Assembly (NCBI GenBank): GCA_902571055.1
Contig: CACGAM010000005.1
Location: forward strand, 1 to 48,847
Length of the DNA stretch: 48,847 bases
Reading direction: 5' to 3'
Source: an uncultured Pelagibacteraceae bacterium
Lineage (GTDB): Bacteria; Pseudomonadota; Alphaproteobacteria; Pelagibacterales; Pelagibacteraceae
Below are positions 41,121 through 47,836 of this stretch, piece by piece (position 1 is the stretch's first letter; each line of letters opens with the position of its first letter). The notes beneath the pieces were generated by a model that did no database searches, was not told the DNA's origin, and saw only the letters and a list, made by a program, of their open reading frames with translations. Position numbers and translations under genes: made by a program.

Positions 41121-42272
41121 ATGGGAGTTCATGACTGCCTCAATTTTGAGGATTTCCGAAATTTAGCAAAAAAAAAACTTCCAAGCCCAATTTTTCATTA
41201 CATAGATGGCGGTGCAGATGATGAATCAACTCTTAAAAGAAATACAGAGTCATTTAAAGACTGTGATCTAATTCCAAATGTGTTAGCAAGTGTTGGAAAG
41301 CCTGATTTATCAACAACTCTATTTGGAAGAAAAATTGATATGCCAATTTTTCTTTCTCCTGCCGCAATGCAAAGACTCTATCATCCAGATGGAGATAGAG
41401 CATCAGCAATAGCAGCCGATAAATTCGGTACCTTTTATAGTATGTCCTCTATGGGTAATAATACTATTGAGGAGATATCTAATATTTCAAGCGGACCAAA
41501 ACTTTTTCAGCTTTATGTTCATAAAGATAGATCCATATCCGATGATTTAATTGAAAGGTCTAGAAGATCTGGGTTCGATGCAATGTGTTTAACAGTAGAT
41601 ACATTAGTTGCAGGTAATAGAGAAAAGGACCATAGAACAGGATTTACAACTCCCCCAAAACTCACTTTTCAGAGTTTAATTAGTTTTGCAATGAGGCCAA
41701 GATGGGTGTTCAACTATTTAACTGGTAAAAAATTTGAATTATCAAATGTAAAAAAAAAAACAGATAAAGGAACGAATATTTCAAAGTCAGTAATTGAGTA
41801 TATAAATGAGCAATATGATCCTGCTATGGGATGGAAAGATGCAGAATATTGTGCAAAAAAATGGAATGGTCCATTTGCGTTAAAAGGCATAATGTCAGTT
41901 GAGGACGCAAAAAGAGCAATTGATATTGGATGTACAGCAATTATGATATCAAATCATGGAGGAAGACAATTGGATGGATCTAGATCACCATTCGATCAAG
42001 TTAAAGCAATTTCTGATGCTGTAGGAGATAAACTTGAAATTATATTAGACGGAGGTGTGAGAAGAGGAACTCATGTCTTAAAAGCGATCGCGGCAGGGGC
42101 AAAAGCATGTAGTTTTGGAAAGATGTTTCTGTTCTCTTTAGCCGCAGGGGGACAGCAAGGTGTAGAACACCTATTAAAGATCATGCGTGAAGAAATTAAT
42201 AGGAATATGGTTTTAATGGGGTGCAAAAATTTGAAAGAATTAAATAGTTCAAAAATAATTTATAGAAAGTAA
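41121..42272 (+). CDS. FMN-dependent alpha-hydroxyacid oxidase/dehydrogenase, copy 2
   Basis: This is the tandem paralogue of the preceding gene (383 residues, largely collinear). It keeps FHYIDGGADDE, LSPAAMQRLYHPDGDRA, LYVHKDRS, LTVDTLVAGNREKDHRTGF, ALKGIMSVEDAKRAIDIG, catalytic H279 and R282 in ISNHGGRQLDGSRSP, and an intact FMN motif LDGGVRRGTHVLKA (D310, R314, R315). It has the same THVLK His as copy 1 where most relatives have Asp, so this substitution predates the duplication. Two bases separate the copies, so they are co-transcribed. The active site of this copy looks fully competent. Confidence 0.94.
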   Translation: MGVHDCLNFEDFRNLAKKKLPSPIFHYIDGGADDESTLKRNTESFKDCDLIPNVLASVGKPDLSTTLFGRKIDMPIFLSPAAMQRLYHPDGDRASAIAADKFGTFYSMSSMGNNTIEEISNISSGPKLFQLYVHKDRSISDDLIERSRRSGFDAMCLTVDTLVAGNREKDHRTGFTTPPKLTFQSLISFAMRPRWVFNYLTGKKFELSNVKKKTDKGTNISKSVIEYINEQYDPAMGWKDAEYCAKKWNGPFALKGIMSVEDAKRAIDIGCTAIMISNHGGRQLDGSRSPFDQVKAISDAVGDKLEIILDGGVRRGTHVLKAIAAGAKACSFGKMFLFSLAAGGQQGVEHLLKIMREEINRNMVLMGCKNLKELNSSKIIYRK

Positions 42273-42362
42273 TATAAATTATAAAAGTTTTATTAGACAG
42301 TTGGCATTTTTTAAGCTAATTTTTAAAAAAATTAATCAAATATTTACGAAAGGTAAAATGAA

Positions 42363-43526
42363 ATGAAGTTGGCTACAAATTTAAATAGACTAGGTACAGA
42401 AACCGCTTTTAGTGTATTGGCTGAAGCAAAGGCTTTGGAGGCAAAGGGGAATCCAATGATACACTTAGGTTTAGGCCAACCTGATTTTAAAACACCAAAA
42501 CACGTCGTTGACGCCGCAAAAAAAGCGTTAGATGACGGCCATCATGGATACGTAATGTCAAACGGAATACCAGAATGCCGACAAGCTGTTACTAGATGGA
42601 TTAAAAGAAGATATAATGCTGATGTTGATTTTGAAAGAATTTTAATAATGCCCGGTGGCAAACCAACAATGAGTTATGCAATACAATGTTTTGGTGAACC
42701 AGGAGCAGAGATAATTCACCCTACACCTGCTTTCCCTATATACGAGTCTATGATAAATTATACAGGATCTACTCCTGTTCCATATGATCTGACTGAAGAT
42801 AAAGATTTAAAATTTAACCCTGAAAAAATATTATCATTGATTACTGATAAGACTAGATTGCTAATTTTAATTAACCCAAATAATCCAACTGGAAGCTTTG
42901 TAGAAAAAGAGTCTATTGATGTTTTAGCTGAAGGATTAAAAAAGTATCCGCATGTTACTATTTTAAGCGATGAAATTTATAGTAGACAAATTTTTGATAA
43001 CAAAGAAATGCCATCTTTTTTTCATTACCCAGAGCTTCGTGAGAGATTAATAGTCTTAGAAGGTTGGAGCAAAGCGTATTCTATGACTGGATGGAGATTA
43101 GGCTGGAGTTTTTGGCCTAAAGAATTAGTTGGACATGTTAATAAACTTTTAATTAATAGTGTATCATGTGTTAATGCTGCGGCGCAGTTTGCCGGTATAG
43201 CAGCCCTTGATGGACCAGATGATTCAATCGATGAAATGATGGTTAAGTTCACACAAAGAAGAGACTTAATTCATAAAGGGCTAAATGAATTGCCTGGCGT
43301 TGAATGTAGTTTGCCAGGAGGTGCTTTTTACGCATTTCCAAAAGTAACTGGAACAGGAATGAGTGGTGCAGAATTTTGTAAAAAAGCCATGCATGAGGCT
43401 GGGGTTGCAATAGTTCCAGGTACGGCATTTGGTAAAACCTGTAATGATTACGTCAGATTTAGTTTCGCAGCATCCAGAGACAATATTTCTCAAGCATTAG
43501 AGAATATTAAAAAGATGTTGGGATAA
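42363..43526 (+). CDS. PLP-dependent class I/II aminotransferase
   Basis: This 387-residue fold-type I aminotransferase has IHLGLGQPDFKTPKHVVDAA, HGYVMSNGIPECRQAV, ILINPNNPTGSFVE, ILSDEIYSRQIF and the Schiff-base Lys in EGWSKAYSMTGWRLGW (K237), with the C-terminal carboxylate-binding VRFSFAAS. It belongs to the aspartate/aromatic-like subgroup; amino donor and acceptor cannot be fixed. In this context it could transaminate the 2-oxo acid made by the hydroxyacid oxidases, for example glyoxylate to glycine. The real start is ATG 42363; an ATG-AAA-TGA minimal frame at 42358 overlaps it. The 90 bases upstream hold an AT-rich leader. Confidence 0.94.
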   Translation: MKLATNLNRLGTETAFSVLAEAKALEAKGNPMIHLGLGQPDFKTPKHVVDAAKKALDDGHHGYVMSNGIPECRQAVTRWIKRRYNADVDFERILIMPGGKPTMSYAIQCFGEPGAEIIHPTPAFPIYESMINYTGSTPVPYDLTEDKDLKFNPEKILSLITDKTRLLILINPNNPTGSFVEKESIDVLAEGLKKYPHVTILSDEIYSRQIFDNKEMPSFFHYPELRERLIVLEGWSKAYSMTGWRLGWSFWPKELVGHVNKLLINSVSCVNAAAQFAGIAALDGPDDSIDEMMVKFTQRRDLIHKGLNELPGVECSLPGGAFYAFPKVTGTGMSGAEFCKKAMHEAGVAIVPGTAFGKTCNDYVRFSFAASRDNISQALENIKKMLG

Positions 43527-43563
43527 TTTAAATTTTCTTATAATCTATGTTCATTAAATTATT

Positions 43564-44940
43564 ATGAGCATTGCATCTATAGAAACAGAACTTAAAAGTA
43601 TATTTAAAGACAGATTTTCTACCTCGACTTCAACAAGATTTAATTATTCTCGCGGTGAAGATACTTATGATCCAGTTCCATCTCAAGCAGTCATTTTTCC
43701 TGAGACCAATGAAGAAGTTTCAACAATTTTAAAATTGTGTAATGAAAGAAAGATTCCTCTAGTGCCTTTTGGAACAGGTACATCTTTAGAAGGCAACGTT
43801 GTTGGAATTGAGGAAGGAATAACCATATCCTTAGAAAAAATGAACAAAATATTAAGCGTGAATGTCGAAGATTTTGATTGCAGAGTACAAGCGAATGTTA
43901 CTAGAGAACAATTAAATGAACATTTAAGAGAGGATGGAGTATTTTTTCCAATAGATCCAGGTGCTAATGCAGCAATTGGTGGTATGGCCGCAACTTCTGC
44001 ATCGGGAACTATGGCAGTTAAATACGGTACAATGCGAACAGTAATTACCGGTCTAACGGTTGTTTTACCGAACGGCGATATTGTAAACACTGGTGGCAGA
44101 ACAAAAAAAACATCGGCAGGTTACAATTTAACAAATTTATTTATAGGATCAGAGGGAACTTTAGGAGTTATAACAGAAGTTCAATTAAGATTATCACCAA
44201 TACCAGAAAGTATAATGAGTGCTGTTTGTCATTTTCCAGCATTAGAAGATGCAGTCAAAACGGCACAAGAAACTATCCAATACGGTATTCCAATTGCAAG
44301 AATAGAAATGCTTAACAAAGATCAAATGGATATAAGTATTAACTATTCAAAATTGAAAGATGTAAATGTAGAACCAACATTATTTTTTGAGTTTCATGGC
44401 TCAGAAATTTCTAATAAAGAATCTATAAAAGTTGTAGAGGAGCTTTCAAATAACAATAAAGGAAGTAAATTTAAGTGGGCTGCTGATTTAGAAGATAGAA
44501 ATAAATTATGGCAAGCTAGATGGGATGTGTATTATTCTGTTAAAGCTTTGGTAAACAATGGCAGAGTATATTCTACTGATGTATGTGTTCCAATTTCAAG
44601 GATAACAGAATGTGTAAAATTTGCCGAAGTTGAGGTAAATAAAATTGGTTTAAGGGCACCTATGGTTGGCCACTTGGGAGATGGGAACTTTCATGTATTA
44701 TTTCCATATGACCCTAATGACAAAGAAATTTATAAAAAAATCAGAGAATTTAGTAATAAACTAATAGATAAAACTTTGGAATTAAAAGGAACGATAACCG
44801 GTGAACATGGAGTCGGTTTGCACAAAAAAAGCTATCTTTTGAAAGAGCATCCAGATAACATACCATTGATGAAAACGATCAAAAGAAGCATCGATCCTAA
44901 CAATATAATGAATCCTGGTAAAATATTTGATCTAAATTGA
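43564..44940 (+). CDS. FAD-linked oxidase, D-lactate dehydrogenase (cytochrome)/GlcD type
   Basis: This 458-residue flavoprotein of the FAD-binding type 4 (VAO) family oxidises D-2-hydroxy acids. PLVPFGTGTSLEGNVVG, FFPIDPGANAAIGGMAATSASGT, KYGTMRTVITGLTVVLP, TKKTSAGYNLTNLFIGSEGTLGVIT and the C-terminal VGHLGDGNFHVLFP and TGEHGVGLHKK are typical of D-lactate dehydrogenase/glycolate oxidase GlcD. The length fits single-chain LDHD enzymes better than GlcD of the three-subunit complex, and no glcE/F follows. It overlaps no neighbour; the next gene starts 2 bases after its stop. With the FMN enzymes it covers both stereoisomers of hydroxyacids. Confidence 0.93.
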   Translation: MSIASIETELKSIFKDRFSTSTSTRFNYSRGEDTYDPVPSQAVIFPETNEEVSTILKLCNERKIPLVPFGTGTSLEGNVVGIEEGITISLEKMNKILSVNVEDFDCRVQANVTREQLNEHLREDGVFFPIDPGANAAIGGMAATSASGTMAVKYGTMRTVITGLTVVLPNGDIVNTGGRTKKTSAGYNLTNLFIGSEGTLGVITEVQLRLSPIPESIMSAVCHFPALEDAVKTAQETIQYGIPIARIEMLNKDQMDISINYSKLKDVNVEPTLFFEFHGSEISNKESIKVVEELSNNNKGSKFKWAADLEDRNKLWQARWDVYYSVKALVNNGRVYSTDVCVPISRITECVKFAEVEVNKIGLRAPMVGHLGDGNFHVLFPYDPNDKEIYKKIREFSNKLIDKTLELKGTITGEHGVGLHKKSYLLKEHPDNIPLMKTIKRSIDPNNIMNPGKIFDLN

Positions 44941-44942
44941 TT

Positions 44943-45896
44943 ATGAAAAAAATACTTGTCACTAGAAGGTTGTTAAGATCAAATGAGGATAAGCTTAAAA
45001 ATTTATATGACGTGAGTCTCAATTTAAATGACGAATTGTATTCCCAAGATAAACTAATAGAGCTTAGTCAAGGATGTGATGGAATTTTATCTGCGTTAAC
45101 AGACAAATTAGATGAGGAAACAATAAATAAATTACCAGATAGCGTAAAAATTTTGTCTAATTTTGCAGTCGGTTTTGGAAATATTGATCTTGAAGCAGCA
45201 AAAAAAAGAAATATTGCAGTAACTAATACGCCAGAAGTCTTAACAGATGCTACTGCAGAAATTGGAATCTTATTAATTTTAGGTGCGTGCAGGAGAGCTT
45301 CCGAAGGTATTGAGGGTGCAAGAGAGTCTAATTGGAAGTGGTCTGCTGATTATCTTATTGGCAAACAATTAACTGGAGCACGACTAGGAATTTTGGGCAT
45401 GGGTAGAATAGGTCAAAAAATTGCTCACATAGCTAGATCATTAGGTATGATTATACATTATCACAACAGATCTAAGCTCAGTGGTGATAAAGATCAAGGA
45501 GCAACTTATCATGAAACTCTAGACAGTTTATTGTCTGTATCAGATGTATTATCTGTATGTTGTCCAGCCTCTAAAGAGACTGTCAATTTAATAAATAAAG
45601 ATGCATTAGAAAAATTGCCCAAAGGAGCAGTAGTAACCAACGTAGCCAGAGGAGACATCGTTGATGACGAAGCTTTGATAGATGCATTAGATAGAAGAAA
45701 AGTATATGCAGTTGGTCTTGACGTATATAAAGGAGAGCCAAACTTAAATCCTGGGTACATGAAGCACAAGAGTGCATTTATATTACCGCATCTAGGTAGT
45801 GCCACAAAAGAAACTAGGACTGCAATGGCTAATCTAGCCATTGATAATCTTACAGAATTTTTTGATACTGGTGGCTGTAAGAATAAAGTTAACTAA
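44943..45896 (+). CDS. NAD(P)-dependent D-2-hydroxyacid dehydrogenase (glyoxylate/hydroxypyruvate reductase type)
   Basis: This 317-residue protein has the D-isomer 2-hydroxyacid dehydrogenase fold. The cofactor loop is GARLGILGMGRIGQKIA, the catalytic Arg is in NVARGDIVDDEAL, the Glu is in LDVYKGEP, and the His is H283 in LPHLGSATKETR. Conserved SNFAVGFGNIDLEAAKKR and NTPEVLTDATAEI point to the glyoxylate/hydroxypyruvate reductase subgroup. The start at ATG 44943 is preferred; the frame could run from a TTG at 44937. It is two bases from the D-lactate dehydrogenase-type gene and ends the hydroxyacid gene run before the TRAP operon. It could return excess glyoxylate to glycolate. Confidence 0.93.
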   Translation: MKKILVTRRLLRSNEDKLKNLYDVSLNLNDELYSQDKLIELSQGCDGILSALTDKLDEETINKLPDSVKILSNFAVGFGNIDLEAAKKRNIAVTNTPEVLTDATAEIGILLILGACRRASEGIEGARESNWKWSADYLIGKQLTGARLGILGMGRIGQKIAHIARSLGMIIHYHNRSKLSGDKDQGATYHETLDSLLSVSDVLSVCCPASKETVNLINKDALEKLPKGAVVTNVARGDIVDDEALIDALDRRKVYAVGLDVYKGEPNLNPGYMKHKSAFILPHLGSATKETRTAMANLAIDNLTEFFDTGGCKNKVN

Positions 45897-45922
45897 TAGA
45901 TGTAAATAATTACCACTCAAGG

Positions 45923-45951
45923 TTGTAAATAATTTGTAATAAGTCTATTTA
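45923..45951 (+). promoter_or_regulatory. Candidate promoter of the TRAP operon
   Basis: TTGTAA (45923-45928) and TATTTA (45946-45951) are spaced by 17 bases, giving a leader of roughly 55 bases before dctP. Both boxes match the sigma70 consensus at four of six positions. In DNA this AT-rich the match alone is weak, but the 119-bp gap before dctP needs a promoter. Confidence 0.35.
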
Positions 45952-45988
45952 GCATAGGACTCTTCAACCCTTTTATGCTTTAATTGCA

Positions 45989-46002
45989 TAGTTAATTAAC
46001 TA
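45989..46002. promoter_or_regulatory. 14-bp palindrome in the dctP leader
   Basis: TAGTTAATTAACTA is a perfect palindrome located in the 5' leader just ahead of the Shine-Dalgarno. It may be a repressor operator for the TRAP operon or an RNA hairpin without loop; no matching regulator gene is in the window. Confidence 0.35.
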
Positions 46003-46012
46003 AGAGGAGAGA
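46003..46012 (+). promoter_or_regulatory. Strong ribosome binding site of dctP
   Basis: AGAGGAGAGA precedes ATG 46016. It is one of three clearly strong SD sites here, in line with the high abundance of periplasmic binding proteins in SAR11-type cells. Confidence 0.6.
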
Positions 46013-46015
46013 AGA

Positions 46016-47161
46016 ATGATTAAATCTAAAAAATCTTTGAAGGGAAAAACACCTTCAAGAAGAAAATTCTTCAAGACAGCAGCAGCAGCCGGTGTAGCAG
46101 CAGTTGCAATGCCTTACGTAAATTTAGGTGCAGCTCAAACCTTGAAAATGCAAGCAGCATGGCCAAGTGGAGCTAACATATTTTTCGAAATGGCAGGCGA
46201 CTATTGCAAAATGGTTAGTGATATGTCTGGAGGATCTCTAAAAATTGATCTACAACCTGTTGGAGCAGTTGTAAAGACCAGTGAAATTGGTCAAGCTGTT
46301 AGCTCAGGTGCTGTTGACATGGGTCACTGGGTAACTGCATACTGGTATGGTAAAAATCCAGCTGCATCTTTATTCGGAACTGGTCCGTCATACGGAATGT
46401 CATCTCAGGAAGTAATGGGATGGATGGAATATGGTGGAGGAAGAGCTCTGTATGAAGAGACTATTGCAAAAGTAGGCTTTGATTACACTGGTGTATTCCA
46501 TATGCCAATGCCAGCACAACCATTTGGTTGGTTTAAGAAAAACGTAACTAAAGTATCTGATGTTAAAGGTATGAAGTATAGAACAGTTGGTCTTGCTACT
46601 AACGTTCTTACTGCAATGGGAATGGTCGTAAGACAATTACCAGGTGGTGAAATTCAACCAGCAATGAAAACTGGTTTAATTGAAGCAGCTGAGTTTAATA
46701 ACCCAACTTCAGACTCTCAGTTTGGTATGCAAGATGTTTCTAAGCACTATCACTTAGGAAGTTTCCACCAATCACAAGAGATGTTTGAAATACCAATTAA
46801 CAACAAATCTTTCAACAGTCTGTCACCAGCAAATCAAGCAATTTTAAAAAACGCTGCTTATGCTGCAAATACAGATAACTATTTCAAAGCATTAGTTAGA
46901 TATTCAGCAGATTTATCTAAATTAATGAATGAACATAAAGTTAACGTTTACCAAACGTCTGATGAAATTTTAGCTCAACAACTAAAAGGTTGGGATAAAG
47001 TAATTGGCGATTTTACGAAGAAAGACGCTTTCTTCAAAAAAGTCGTAGATTCTCAAAAAGCATACGCTAAGAGAGTAATGAAATACTTGCTGATGAATCA
47101 GCCTAATTACAAGCTAGCATATGAAAATGAGTTTGGACCAATTGGTAAAGTTAAAATATAA
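46016..47161 (+). CDS. dctP: TRAP transporter solute-binding protein DctP, Tat-exported
   Basis: This 381-residue periplasmic binding protein of the DctP/TakP family delivers organic acids to the DctQM permease. The N-terminus has a twin-arginine signal SRRKFFKTAAAAGVAAVAMP (R15-R16), so it is exported folded. The mature protein has LKMQAAWPSGANIFFEMAGD, SGAVDMGHWVTAYWYGKNP, the family's Arg clamp in GMKYRTVGLATNVLTAMG, and GLIEAAEFNNPTSDSQFGMQ. The length and WFKK/KGMKYR pattern fit the subgroup that binds 2-oxo or 2-hydroxy monocarboxylates, such as lactate or pyruvate. The upstream hydroxyacid enzymes support that. Strong SD; a terminator follows the stop. Confidence 0.95.
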   Translation: MIKSKKSLKGKTPSRRKFFKTAAAAGVAAVAMPYVNLGAAQTLKMQAAWPSGANIFFEMAGDYCKMVSDMSGGSLKIDLQPVGAVVKTSEIGQAVSSGAVDMGHWVTAYWYGKNPAASLFGTGPSYGMSSQEVMGWMEYGGGRALYEETIAKVGFDYTGVFHMPMPAQPFGWFKKNVTKVSDVKGMKYRTVGLATNVLTAMGMVVRQLPGGEIQPAMKTGLIEAAEFNNPTSDSQFGMQDVSKHYHLGSFHQSQEMFEIPINNKSFNSLSPANQAILKNAAYAANTDNYFKALVRYSADLSKLMNEHKVNVYQTSDEILAQQLKGWDKVIGDFTKKDAFFKKVVDSQKAYAKRVMKYLLMNQPNYKLAYENEFGPIGKVKI

Positions 47162-47181
47162 ACTTTAACTAAAGTAAATTT

Positions 47182-47210
47182 AAAGGGGGCTAAAAGGCCC
47201 CCTTTTTTTT
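47182..47210 (+). terminator. Rho-independent terminator between dctP and dctQ
   Basis: AAAGGGGGC (47182-47190) and GCCCCCTTT (47197-47205) form a perfect 9-bp stem with loop TAAAAG, followed by eight T in all (47203-47210). It is by far the strongest terminator of the window and lies inside the TRAP operon, so partial readthrough probably sets the high binding-protein to permease ratio. Confidence 0.93.
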
Positions 47211-47248
47211 GTTTGCTAAACTAACTGTATTTATCATAGAGTAAAACA

Positions 47249-47836
47249 ATGAGATCTTTCATAAAATTTGCAGATACCCTTAGTGCTTCAATGGGAAAAG
47301 CTTTCTCTTGGTGCATTGTAATTTTAATGGGAGGCACATGTTATGAAGTAATTATGGCATATGCTTTTAATAGTCCCACATTATGGAACTTTGATTTTAG
47401 TTTACAGATGTATGGAGCTATTTTTATGATGGCAGGAGCATATACCTTATCTACAGAAGCACATGTAAGAGGGGATGTCATCTACAGACTATTCCCAACA
47501 AGAGTTCAAGGTTGGATTGATTTAGTTTTATATTTTATTTTTTTCTTTCCAGGTATTTTAGCTTTAGTATTTTATGGATATGAATACGCAGCACTCGCTT
47601 GGAAAATAAAAGAAACTAGCTGGAATAGTCCGGCACAAATACAAATTTATATGGCAAAGTCTATAATACCCTTATCTGGACTCTTATTAGCAATTCAGGG
47701 TATTAGTGAAGTGTTTAGAGCAATTATATGTATTAAAACAGGTCACTGGCCAGAAAGACTATCAGCAGACGCTGAAGAAACAGAAAAAGTATTAATGAGA
47801 ACCTCACAAAAGGATGACAAAGCCGATGTTATTTGA
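47249..47836 (+). CDS. dctQ: TRAP transporter small permease subunit DctQ
   Basis: This 195-residue membrane protein has four hydrophobic helices (about 18-40, 48-65, 90-112, 137-160). Typical DctQ features are the N-terminal FADTLSASMGKAFSWCIVILMGGTCYEVIMAY, NFDFSLQMYGAIFMMAGAYTLS, EAHVRGDVIYRLFPTRVQGWIDLVLY and IPLSGLLLAIQGISEVFRA, read in pieces. DctQ pairs with the DctM transport subunit. The start ATG 47249 lies 38 bases after the intercistronic terminator, and the 3' end overlaps dctM by 11 bases. This coupling fixes a 1:1 ratio of the two permease subunits. Confidence 0.95.
   Translation: MRSFIKFADTLSASMGKAFSWCIVILMGGTCYEVIMAYAFNSPTLWNFDFSLQMYGAIFMMAGAYTLSTEAHVRGDVIYRLFPTRVQGWIDLVLYFIFFFPGILALVFYGYEYAALAWKIKETSWNSPAQIQIYMAKSIIPLSGLLLAIQGISEVFRAIICIKTGHWPERLSADAEETEKVLMRTSQKDDKADVI

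Noticed and set aside
39970..42272. Possible frameshift or split gene in the hydroxyacid oxidase pair
   Set aside because: Both frames are full length with complete catalytic blocks, so it is a tandem duplication and not a broken gene.
43683..44090. 135-residue minus-strand frame inside the D-lactate dehydrogenase-type gene
   Set aside because: The plus-strand frame has unambiguous FAD motifs over the same bases; the reverse frame has none.
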